A DNA stretch of 64,000 bases, from NCBI GenBank assembly GCA_944383015.1, contig CALWOC010000002.1, forward strand, positions 186,001 through 250,000, in the 5' to 3' direction. This stretch comes from an uncultured Clostridia bacterium (lineage in GTDB: Bacteria; Bacillota; Clostridia; TANB77; CAG-465). The notes under the pieces were generated by a model. It was not told the DNA's origin. It was given only the letters and a program-made list of their open reading frames with translations, and did no database searches. Below, piece by piece: positions 8,917-16,205 of the stretch (positions within the stretch are counted from its first letter, which is position 1; every line of letters starts with the position of its first letter). A program made the translations under genes and the position numbers.

Positions 8917-10729
8917 GTTAGATATGCAATCTCAAGATATAGTAAATAAGAATATAGAAAATATAAGTAAATTATTTCCTAATTGTGTAATAGAAGGAAA
9001 AATCGATTTTGAAGCATTAAGACAGGAATTATCAAGAGATTTAATTGATGATAAAAAAGAAAAGTACCAATTAACTTGGGTAGGAAAACAAGAATCGATT
9101 ATCAATGCTAATACACCTACAAATAAAACATTAATACCAGTGAAGGAAAAATCTGTTGATTTTGACAATACTAAAAATATTTATATTGAAGGAGATAATT
9201 TAGAAGTTTTAAAAATATTGCAAGAGTCATATCTTAATAAAATAAAATGTATTTATATCGACCCTCCATATAATACTGGAAATGATTTTATTTATAATGA
9301 TAGTTTTGCCAAAGAAAGTAATGAAGAATTAGAAGATAGTGGACAAGTTGATGAATATAATAATAGGTTAGTAACAAATAATGAGTCAAATGGTAGATTT
9401 CATAGTGATTGGCTTAATATGATGTATTCAAGACTGAAATTATCAAGAAATTTACTAAAAGATGATGGTTTTATTTTTATTTCTATTGATGATAATGAAC
9501 AAGCAGTATTAAAAATGATATGTAATGAAATTTTTGGAGAAAAAAATTTCATAGCACAATTTATGTGGAAAAGGAAAAAGGAGATATCTAATGACTCAAA
9601 AAATGTCGCTATTCAAGGAGAGTATATTATATGTTACAAAAAAAGTAATAGTGGATTTTTGAAATTTGAACCATTATCTGAAGAGTATATAAAAAAATCT
9701 TATAATGAACCAAATGATAAATTTCCTTTAGGAAAATGGAGACCTGTTCCATTAACTGTTTCAAAAGGATTAACAGGAGGAGGGTATGAATATGCAATAA
9801 AAACTCCATCTGGAATAGAGTATACTAGAGTATGGGCTTATCCTGAAAAAAGTTATAAAAAGTTGGAAGAAAGTGGCTTAGTTTATTTTGGAAAGAATAA
9901 TGATTCTGTACCTCAAAGAGTAATGTATGAAATGGATAGTAAAGGTCAACCAGTATCCAACTATTGGGATAGCATTGCAACAAATAAAGAAGGGAAAAAA
10001 GAAATTTTAGATTTGTTTAAAGATAATATTTTTGATACTCCTAAACCTGTAAAACTATTAAACAGAATTTTTAATTTAGTTATTGAAAATGGTGATATAG
10101 TATTAGATTTTTTTAGTGGTAGTTCTACGACTGCACACTCTATTATGGAATTAAATTCGGTCAAGTATAAGGAATTAAAATATATTTTAATTCAGGTGCC
10201 AGAAGAATGTGATAAAAAGTCTGAAGCATATAAAGATGGTTATAAAACTATATGTGATATTGGGGAAGAAAGAATAAGAAGGGCAAGTGAAAAAATAAAA
10301 GAAGAAACAAATGCAGATATAGATTATGGATTTAGAGTATATAAAGTGGGTTCTTCCAATATGAAGGATGTATATTATTCTCCTTCCGATTTAGACCAAA
10401 CCCAATTAGGTATGTTTGATTCTAATATAAAAGAAGATAGAACTGCTGAAGATTTATTAACTCAAGTTATTTTGGATTTAGGACTTACTTTAGATTTGAA
10501 AATAGAAGAAAAAAATATACTAAATAATAAGGTATATTTTGTAGATGAAAATTCGCTAGTTGCTTGTTTTGATGATGAATTAAATATTGATATTGTAGAT
10601 GAAATTTGTAAATGCAATCCTATAAAAGTTGTATTTAAGGATGAATCATTTAAAAATGATAGTGATAAAATAAATCTTGAGGAAAGATTTAAAATGAGAT
10701 TACCAAATATTGATATTAATGTTTTATAA
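8909..10729 (+). CDS. mod: Type III restriction-modification methyltransferase (Mod)
   Basis: This 606-residue adenine-N6 methyltransferase is of the beta class: catalytic motif IV is IDPPYNTGNDFIYND (DPPY about residues 118-121) and the SAM-binding motif I comes later as LDFFSGSSTTAHS (about 400). The variable stretch between them (about 215-375) is the target recognition domain. Mod methylates one strand of a short asymmetric site and gives sequence specificity to the Mod-Res complex. GGAGG is well placed before the ATG, and the gene overlaps the DUF4391-like gene by 8 bases. The C-terminal 150 residues (YGFRVYKVGSSNMKDVYY) match the usual Type III Mod tail. The length is normal. Confidence 0.95.
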   Translation: MNKLDMQSQDIVNKNIENISKLFPNCVIEGKIDFEALRQELSRDLIDDKKEKYQLTWVGKQESIINANTPTNKTLIPVKEKSVDFDNTKNIYIEGDNLEVLKILQESYLNKIKCIYIDPPYNTGNDFIYNDSFAKESNEELEDSGQVDEYNNRLVTNNESNGRFHSDWLNMMYSRLKLSRNLLKDDGFIFISIDDNEQAVLKMICNEIFGEKNFIAQFMWKRKKEISNDSKNVAIQGEYIICYKKSNSGFLKFEPLSEEYIKKSYNEPNDKFPLGKWRPVPLTVSKGLTGGGYEYAIKTPSGIEYTRVWAYPEKSYKKLEESGLVYFGKNNDSVPQRVMYEMDSKGQPVSNYWDSIATNKEGKKEILDLFKDNIFDTPKPVKLLNRIFNLVIENGDIVLDFFSGSSTTAHSIMELNSVKYKELKYILIQVPEECDKKSEAYKDGYKTICDIGEERIRRASEKIKEETNADIDYGFRVYKVGSSNMKDVYYSPSDLDQTQLGMFDSNIKEDRTAEDLLTQVILDLGLTLDLKIEEKNILNNKVYFVDENSLVACFDDELNIDIVDEICKCNPIKVVFKDESFKNDSDKINLEERFKMRLPNIDINVL

Positions 10730-10743
10730 AAATGGGGGAAATT

Positions 10744-13700
10744 ATGAAATTAAAATTTAAACAACAAAAGTATCAAGATGATGCTACACAGTCTGTTGTT
10801 AAGTGCTTTGAGGGGCAAAGAAATGGTACTAGAGTTAGATTATTAGATAAGATAACCACTAAAAAAGAAAAGGGATATGAGTATCACATAAAAGAAACTG
10901 AGGTTTTGTCTTATGGAAATAATCCTATTACATTAATAGATGAGGAAATAAGAAAAAATATAAGGGCAGTACAAAAGCAAAATAACTTAGATTATACAGA
11001 TAAAGCAGGATTTAAGAATTATTCGGTAGAAATGGAAACTGGAACAGGAAAAACATACACATATATTAAAACTATGTATGAGCTTAATAAAGCTTATGGA
11101 TGGAGTAAATTTATAGTAATTGTTCCAAGTATTGCTATAAGGGAAGGTGTACTAAAATCATTTCAAATTACTGAGGAACACTTTCAAGAATTATATAATA
11201 AAAAAATAAGATATTTTGTCTATAATTCAAATAATTCATCTAATCTATCGAATATTAATAATTTTGCTTCAGATTCAAGCATCCAAGTTATGATTATGAA
11301 TTATCAAGCTTTTAATACAAGGTCTAAAGAAAATAGAAGAATATATGAGGAATTAGATGAATTGCAATCAAGAAAACCTATTGATGTGTTAAAATCAACT
11401 AATCCTATATTAATTATAGATGAACCACAAAAAATGGGTAAAACTGAAGAATTATTAAATGAATTTAATCCGTTATTTATATTAAGATATTCTGCAACTC
11501 ATAAGGAAGACTTTAAATATAATATGATATATAGGCTTGATGCTATTGATGCTTATAATCAAAAATTAGTAAAAAAGATTAATGTTAAAGGAGTAGAGCT
11601 TTTAAATAATAAATCTGAAGATACATATTTGTATTTAGAGGGAGTAGAAATTAGTAAATCAGATCCCGTTGCAAGAATGGAAATAGAAGTAAAATCTTCT
11701 AATGGTGTAAGGAAAGCTACTAAGACTTTTAGAGCAGGAGATAACTTATACGATATTTCAGGACATTTAGAGCAATATAAGGGCTATACAATAAGTGAAA
11801 TAAATGCACAAAATCAATCCTATGATATTGTTAAATTTATAAATGGAAAAGAAATAACAACAGGACAAGTTATGGGGGATGCAGAGGAAAATTATCTTTC
11901 AAGAATTCAAATAAGGGAAACTATAAAATCACATTTTGAAAAAGAAAGAGAATATTATAAAAAAGGAATAAAAGTGTTGTCGTTATTTTTTATAGATGAG
12001 GTAGCAAAATATAAAATTTATGATGAAAATAAAAATCCACACAATGGAGAATATGCTCAGATTTTTGAAGAGGAATATAATAATATATATAATGAATACT
12101 ACAATTTATTAGATGAAGAATATAGGAGATATTTAGATTCAATTAATGGAAAAAAGATTCATAGTGGATATTTTTCAATCGATAAAAAAGCTTCAAAGGG
12201 AAAAAGTGAAGATGAATTAGTATATATAGATTCTAAAATTGATGATAAAAAAGAAGGTACTAGCTCTGATGAAGATGCCTACGATTTAATTATGAAAGAT
12301 AAAGAAAGATTACTTTCTTTTGAAGAACCAGTTAGATTTATATTTTCACATTCTGCATTAAGAGAAGGATGGGATAACCCGAACATATTTCAGATTTGTA
12401 CATTAAAGAAAAATAATTCCGAAATCAGTAAAAGGCAAGAAATAGGAAGAGGGCTTAGGATATGTGTAAATAAAAATGGGGATAGAATGGATTATAGCGA
12501 ACTTGAAGAAGACTTCTTTAGTATTAACAACTTAACTGTTATCGCAAGTGAAAGTTATGAAAATTTCGCTAAAGGACTCCAAGAAGAAATAAGTCAAAAT
12601 CTTTCAAGAAAAACTTATGATAGTTTAGACGATGCTTTATTATTAAATAAAGAGCTTAGAGGAGAAGATGGAGAAACTATTGTAATAGATAAGCCTTTAT
12701 ATAATGAGATATTTATGGATTTTGCTTTTAATCAATACATAGATAAACAAGGTAATATACAACCCAAAATTAGAGAGGATATTTCAAATGATAACCTAAG
12801 TGTTCCTGAATCTTTAATAAAATTTAAAGAAGATTATATAAATCTTATTAAAAAGCTTTATACAGATCCTCAGATAAAAATTGGAAATGAAAATAAGAAA
12901 AATATTAGATCATTAAAACCAAATAAGAATTTTAACTTACCAGAATTCCAAGAATTATGGAATAAAATCAATGTAAAAACTATGTATGAAGTTAATTTTG
13001 ATAGTGATGAATTAATTGAAAAATCAATTAAGAAATTAAATGATGAATTAAGAGTAAATAAGATGAGAATTAGAATCACCAAAGGGGAACAAAAGGATGC
13101 TATTTCTGTAACTACATTATCTTCAGCAGAATCTATGACTGAAGGAACAACAGAAACTCATATATATGAAGATTTTACTTCAGTAAATACAAAATATGAC
13201 TTGATAGGAAGCATAGCTAAAGATACAGGACTTAAAAGAAAGACAATTATTGAGATAATGTCAAAAATAAGAGTGGATGTTTTTAATCAATATAAATATA
13301 ATCCTGAAGAGTTTATTAGAAAAACTTGTAATTTAATAAATGAACAAAAAGCTACTGAAGTAATAGATTGTATCACTTACAATAAAATTGAAGAAAAATA
13401 TGATGAAAATGAAGTATTTACTATAAATAACATTGATGGAAGAATTGGAGATAATGCTTTTGAAGTAAAAAAACATATTTATGATTTCTTAATAACTGAT
13501 TCTAATACAGAAATTAATTTTGCAAGAGAACTTGAAAAAGGAGAAGTAACGGTATATGCAAAGTTACCAAACAAATTCAAAATAAAGACACCAGTTGGAA
13601 ATTATAATCCTGACTGGGCAATAGTATTTAATAATAAAGAATTTAAGTATATTTATTTTATAGCTGAAACTAAAGGTAGTATGCAATCATTAAATTTAAA

Positions 13701-13821
13701 GGGTGTAGAAAAAGCTAAAATAGAATGTGCGAAAAAGCATTTTAAATCAATAAGTAACGATAAAGTTAAGTATGATATGGTATCTTCTTATGATGAGTTA
13801 ATAAACATACTAACAAGATAA
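10744..13821 (+). CDS. res: Type III restriction endonuclease subunit (Res)
   Basis: A 1025-residue superfamily 2 translocase-nuclease. Walker A is METGTGKTYTY (about 97-107), motif II IIDEPQKMG (about 224), SATHKE follows motif III, and motif VI is EIGRGLRICVN (about 567). The C-terminal nuclease shows a PD-(D/E)xK pattern, NPDWAIVF ... YFIAETKGS (about 954-978). It cuts DNA with Mod when two unmethylated sites are met. The ATG at 10744 is preferred to the one at 10732, because GGGGGA lies 5 bases before the former and nothing lies before the latter. All catalytic motifs are present, so the enzyme is probably active. Confidence 0.95.
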   Translation: MKLKFKQQKYQDDATQSVVKCFEGQRNGTRVRLLDKITTKKEKGYEYHIKETEVLSYGNNPITLIDEEIRKNIRAVQKQNNLDYTDKAGFKNYSVEMETGTGKTYTYIKTMYELNKAYGWSKFIVIVPSIAIREGVLKSFQITEEHFQELYNKKIRYFVYNSNNSSNLSNINNFASDSSIQVMIMNYQAFNTRSKENRRIYEELDELQSRKPIDVLKSTNPILIIDEPQKMGKTEELLNEFNPLFILRYSATHKEDFKYNMIYRLDAIDAYNQKLVKKINVKGVELLNNKSEDTYLYLEGVEISKSDPVARMEIEVKSSNGVRKATKTFRAGDNLYDISGHLEQYKGYTISEINAQNQSYDIVKFINGKEITTGQVMGDAEENYLSRIQIRETIKSHFEKEREYYKKGIKVLSLFFIDEVAKYKIYDENKNPHNGEYAQIFEEEYNNIYNEYYNLLDEEYRRYLDSINGKKIHSGYFSIDKKASKGKSEDELVYIDSKIDDKKEGTSSDEDAYDLIMKDKERLLSFEEPVRFIFSHSALREGWDNPNIFQICTLKKNNSEISKRQEIGRGLRICVNKNGDRMDYSELEEDFFSINNLTVIASESYENFAKGLQEEISQNLSRKTYDSLDDALLLNKELRGEDGETIVIDKPLYNEIFMDFAFNQYIDKQGNIQPKIREDISNDNLSVPESLIKFKEDYINLIKKLYTDPQIKIGNENKKNIRSLKPNKNFNLPEFQELWNKINVKTMYEVNFDSDELIEKSIKKLNDELRVNKMRIRITKGEQKDAISVTTLSSAESMTEGTTETHIYEDFTSVNTKYDLIGSIAKDTGLKRKTIIEIMSKIRVDVFNQYKYNPEEFIRKTCNLINEQKATEVIDCITYNKIEEKYDENEVFTINNIDGRIGDNAFEVKKHIYDFLITDSNTEINFARELEKGEVTVYAKLPNKFKIKTPVGNYNPDWAIVFNNKEFKYIYFIAETKGSMQSLNLKGVEKAKIECAKKHFKSISNDKVKYDMVSSYDELINILTR

Positions 13822-13833
13822 GGAGGAATTGTT

Positions 13834-14010
13834 ATGGGACTTTTCACATCAAGTAACAATGGATTTAGTATTGGAGATAAGGTAAGAGTAAAATATAGAG
13901 GGCAGGAGGGATATATCATAGATAAGAATGGAGATTTATATATGGTATCTCTTAATGATGGTCAATATGTGGATTCTTATACAGCAGACCAATTAGAAAA
14001 GTGTTGGTAA
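13834..14010 (+). CDS. Small SH3/KOW-like protein at the end of the R-M operon
   Basis: This 58-residue gene starts 12 bases after the Res stop and has a perfect AGGAGG that overlaps that stop codon. The product (MGLFTSSNNGFSIGDKVRVK at the start, then RGQEGYIIDKNGDLYMVSL, ending LEKCW) has the alternating beta pattern and GDKVRVKYRG turn of small SH3- or KOW-like barrels, which often bind nucleic acid or proteins. It shares the operon terminator. The function is unknown; it may be an accessory or regulator of restriction. Confidence 0.75.
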   Translation: MGLFTSSNNGFSIGDKVRVKYRGQEGYIIDKNGDLYMVSLNDGQYVDSYTADQLEKCW

Positions 14011-14039
14011 TAAAAGAAGGCGACAAGCCTTCTTTTATT
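14009..14039. terminator. Bidirectional terminator between convergent genes
   Basis: AATAAAAGAAGGC and GCCTTCTTTTATT form a perfect 13-bp stem with a GACAA loop. Both sides give U-rich tails, so it can end transcription of the R-M operon and of the reverse-strand gene, whose stop codon lies inside it. Confidence 0.88.
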
Positions 14040-14673
14040 GTTTACATACGTTACCAACAGCAAATGCATATAATCCATAATACATTTTTTGTTCTTCTAG
14101 TAAATTATATATTTCATCAAACAACTTTTTATTTCTAGGTTCTAAATCATTTCTTAAAGTGTCTATTTTGCAAGTTACTAATTCAACAATATGTCTATAA
14201 TTTTTATCACAGTAAAGTTTGTTTATAGAATCATCAATTACTTCAGATATTTTAGTTATATATGAATAATTGTAAATAGGATTTGATTCTATTCTTTTTA
14301 TCTCTTCGGATTTATATTTATCAGATAAAAACTCAATATTTAGTTTAATTGTTTTAAAATGACTTATTGAAACTTTGTTTATATTTTTACATATAAATAT
14401 AACAGAACCAAATAATGAATTCCTTCTATCTATTAGTGGTAATATATAGTATGTATCTTGATTATATTTTAAACTTTTATCTTTTAATATATCAAAATTA
14501 TCTCTATTTCCTCGTACCAAGTGTAAGATTAAAGAATCATCTATTGGTTTATCGTTTTGTTTATTTGTAGAATACACTACTTTGATAAGGTCAGTTATAA
14601 TTAATTCAGTATCATTTGGCAATATCAATTTATTCAAGTATGATAGAGTTCTACTATTTATTATTTTTTTCAA
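14035..14673 (-). CDS. GAF-like (SpoVT-C-like) orphan sensor protein
   Basis: This 212-residue protein is the only clear gene on the reverse strand. Residues about 20-125 (ELIITDLIKVVYST ... YYILPLIDRRNSLFGSVIFI ... EFLSDKYKSEE) match the pattern of the GAF domain at the end of SpoVT-type regulators, including the P-I-I-x-G-S-V-I strand. The AbrB-like DNA-binding part is missing. The C-terminus (EEQKMYYGLYAFAVGNV) is helical, like small ICE/prophage proteins. The start is TTG, with AAAGGGGGG before it. Its promoter has the extended -35 shared with the recombinase and surface-protein promoters. A ligand-sensing regulatory role for the element is inferred. Confidence 0.7.
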   Translation of the reverse strand: MKKIINSRTLSYLNKLILPNDTELIITDLIKVVYSTNKQNDKPIDDSLILHLVRGNRDNFDILKDKSLKYNQDTYYILPLIDRRNSLFGSVIFICKNINKVSISHFKTIKLNIEFLSDKYKSEEIKRIESNPIYNYSYITKISEVIDDSINKLYCDKNYRHIVELVTCKIDTLRNDLEPRNKKLFDEIYNLLEEQKMYYGLYAFAVGNVCKQ

Positions 14674-14697
14674 TATTATCCCCCCTTTCTAACTGCA

Positions 14698-14727
14698 AGT
14701 ATATTAAAAGTGGCAATTTAAAGTCAA
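14698..14727 (-). promoter_or_regulatory. Reverse-strand promoter of the GAF-like gene
   Basis: Read on the reverse strand, AAAAAAAGGGATTGACTTT is followed by an 18-base spacer and TATACT. The predicted start is only about 10 bases before the Shine-Dalgarno. The same extended -35 occurs at 518-536 and 16133-16147. Confidence 0.75.
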
Positions 14728-14871
14728 TCCCTTTTTTTGTTTAGCTATAAAACGACTAAAAATAAGCTAAATTTCTATATTACATTATAAATTGACAAAA
14801 TATGACAAGATTAATGGTGTATGATGTTTTATAGGTTTTAACATACATAAGAAAAATAGAAATATTTATAC

Positions 14872-14923
14872 GGTTGATATAGTAATTAAGGTTATCCTTA
14901 GCTATAATATCGACCTTTTTTTT
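14872..14923 (+). terminator. Leader attenuator upstream of the sigma-like gene
   Basis: GGTTGATATAG pairs with CTATAATATCGACC (a TTA bulge and a G-U pair), enclosing a second hairpin TAAGG-TTAT-CCTTA, and a run of nine T follows. It lies about 67 bases upstream of the sigma-like gene in the 316-base gap 14674-14989. That gap also holds the reverse promoter and a TTGACA at 14792 for which no -10 box is convincingly spaced. Transcription attenuation ahead of this module, as in Tn916-type elements, is inferred. Confidence 0.7.
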
Positions 14924-14989
14924 GTTTTTCGGCTAGATTTACCAAAGATAAAAACCAACTTTTTTGCAAAAGAAAGGGGGTGAGTATTT

Positions 14990-15382
14990 TTGACTAAACT
15001 TCAGGCAGAATTTACAAAGTACATGGAAATTGCATTAAAATGTGATGCAATAGATTTCTATCGCTCAAATAGAGTAAAAAATAAATATGAAAGTATATCT
15101 ATTGAAGATATTGATGAATTAAAAGTGTCAGTTTCACTTAACGGTGAAATTGGCACTTCTTTTTTTGATGAATTAGACTCTGAGATTGAAAATAAACATT
15201 TGAGATGTGCACTTTCAAGACTTACAAAAAGACAAAAGAAAATATTTGAGTTATATGTTGATGGCTATAAAACTAAAGAAATAGCAAGTATTGTAGGAGT
15301 ATCTGATAAAAATGTTACTGTTACAGTATGTACTGTTAAAAGTAAAATTAAAAAAATAATTAAGGAGAAGAAAGATGAATAA
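14990..15382 (+). CDS. Sigma-70 region-4-like regulator of the element
   Basis: A 130-residue protein whose C-terminal half is a sigma-70 region 4 helix-turn-helix: ALSRLTKRQKKIFELYVDG (about 77-95), then YKTKEIASIVGVSDKNVTV (recognition helix about 105-120). The N-terminal half (KYMEIALKCDAIDFYRS) fits the small sigma-like proteins of conjugative transposons. It starts at TTG with GGGGGTGA ahead and overlaps the next gene by 8 bases, the standard order of the sigma-like and HTH_16 pair in Tn916-related elements. The coding sequence passes through a perfect intrinsic terminator at 15123-15166, which may make its expression depend on translation. Confidence 0.82.
   Translation: MTKLQAEFTKYMEIALKCDAIDFYRSNRVKNKYESISIEDIDELKVSVSLNGEIGTSFFDELDSEIENKHLRCALSRLTKRQKKIFELYVDGYKTKEIASIVGVSDKNVTVTVCTVKSKIKKIIKEKKDE
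15123..15166 (+). terminator. Intrinsic terminator inside the sigma-like coding sequence
   Basis: A 15-bp uninterrupted stem (AAGTGTCAGTTTCAC with GTGAAATTGGCACTT, two G-U pairs) with loop TTAACG is followed by C and seven T. It lies in frame within codons 45-59. Ribosomes translating the gene would melt it; without translation it should terminate transcription. Confidence 0.8.
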
Positions 15383-15581
15383 TTTTGAAGAAACTTTAGA
15401 AAAAGCACAAGAAGGAGATAGACAAGCTATGAATGATTTGCTATATGAGTATCTCCCACTTATAAATGGTATTGTGTATCAGTATGGTAGAAAAGTAAAT
15501 AAAGATGAATTAAGAGAACATTTAATGTTTAAATTTATGGAAAATACGAAGAAATTTAATAAAAATAAAAAAAGTTTTTAA
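15375..15581 (+). CDS. HTH_16-like small regulator of the conjugative element
   Basis: This 68-residue protein (ETLEKAQEGDRQAMNDLLYE ... GRKVNKDELREHLMFKFMEN) has the sigma region 2-like helical pattern of the HTH_16 family, found next to sigma-like genes in Tn916-type elements. The start overlaps the previous gene, and GGAGAAG serves as its Shine-Dalgarno. A likely role is transcriptional control of transfer or excision together with the upstream sigma-like protein. Confidence 0.78.
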   Translation: MNNFEETLEKAQEGDRQAMNDLLYEYLPLINGIVYQYGRKVNKDELREHLMFKFMENTKKFNKNKKSF

Positions 15582-15668
15582 AAACTCTTAGTAAATTGAG
15601 GTATTGAAATCGAGGTTATAAGTGAAAGATGTTTATATTCTTTCGCCTGTACCTTGAAAAATATATAG

Positions 15669-15775
15669 AATCATAACACAGATAATGATACTTCTGTCTG
15701 GCTAACATTGGTTAAGGGGCAGTCCGTAGAGGACCTAGGGAACGTGAAATTCGTATGGCGAAAGCAGTTATGATT
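15669..15775 (+). ncRNA. Candidate structured leader RNA
   Basis: A perfect 9-bp closing stem, AATCATAAC (15669-15677) with GTTATGATT (15767-15775), encloses several local hairpins: ACAGA/TCTGT (15678-15697), TAAC-ATTG-GTTA (15703-15714), GTCC-GTAGA-GGAC (15722-15734) and GC-GAAA-GC (15658-equivalent inner pair at 15758-15765). The stretch 15700-15765 is markedly richer in G and C than its surroundings. It ends about 10 bases before the Shine-Dalgarno of the 15798 gene. No Rfam family was recognised. The upstream part 15582-15668 shows no gene. Confidence 0.6.
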
Positions 15776-15797
15776 AAAAAAGAAATGAGGAGATAAA

Positions 15798-15986
15798 ATG
15801 TTAAAATTTATTTTAATTTCAATAATTAGTTATTTATTAGGAGTATTTTCAGTAATTTTGTTTTCAATAATGGGGATTAGCTCTAAATGTAGTAGAAATG
15901 AAGAAAATAAAAAAGATTGGCTAAATTATGGCCAAGATGCCTATAATGAGCTAGAAAGATTAGAAAATGAGAGAAATAAAAAGTAA
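15798..15986 (+). CDS. Small membrane protein (DUF3789-like)
   Basis: A 62-residue protein with one N-terminal transmembrane helix (FILISIISYLLGVFSVILFS) and a short charged tail (NYGQDAYNELERLENER). It resembles the DUF3789 proteins found beside recombinases in clostridial mobile elements. GAGGAG precedes the ATG, and the candidate structured RNA lies directly upstream. The function is unknown. Confidence 0.7.
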   Translation: MLKFILISIISYLLGVFSVILFSIMGISSKCSRNEENKKDWLNYGQDAYNELERLENERNKK

Positions 15987-16034
15987 TGTTCTAAAAGAAA
16001 ATAATTTTTAATAGTATGTAGAGAGGTGTAGGTA

Positions 16035-16133
16035 ATGGAAGAATTTAATGTTACTTATAAATTTAATGAAGAAGGTCCTACTTTTCAAGAGATTATAGAG
16101 GAAATCCTTTTTAAAGAATTAGAAGTATCTTAA
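16035..16133 (+). CDS. Tiny conserved-type ORF before the recombinase genes
   Basis: A 32-residue product (MEEFNVTYKFNEEGPTFQEI, then IEEILFKELEVS) with GAGAGGTG upstream. Short genes of this type with a beta hairpin and a helix are common directly before serine recombinases in Tn1549-like elements. The stop codon touches the extended -35 promoter that follows. The function is unknown, and the call rests on context and the ribosome binding site. Confidence 0.6.
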   Translation: MEEFNVTYKFNEEGPTFQEIIEEILFKELEVS

Positions 16134-16140
16134 AAAGGGA

Positions 16141-16170
16141 TTGACTTAAAAAAATAATATTTAGTATTAT
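16141..16170 (+). promoter_or_regulatory. Promoter of the recombinase genes
   Basis: AAAAAGGGATTGACTTAAAA contains the -35 box TTGACT, followed by an 18-base spacer and TATTAT. It is the third copy of the extended -35 in the element and lies about 35 bases before the first recombinase start. Confidence 0.75.
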
Positions 16171-16205
16171 TTTATTGATAAATAGCTTTGTTAGGAGGAG
16201 ATGTA

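Noticed and set aside
14792..14825. TTGACA plus TATGAT as a promoter of the sigma-like gene
   Set aside because: The spacing is 22 bases, outside the usable range, and no other -10 box fits.
15582..15797. Group II intron or known riboswitch
   Set aside because: No domain V-like hairpin, no intron-encoded protein, and no known riboswitch core could be matched.
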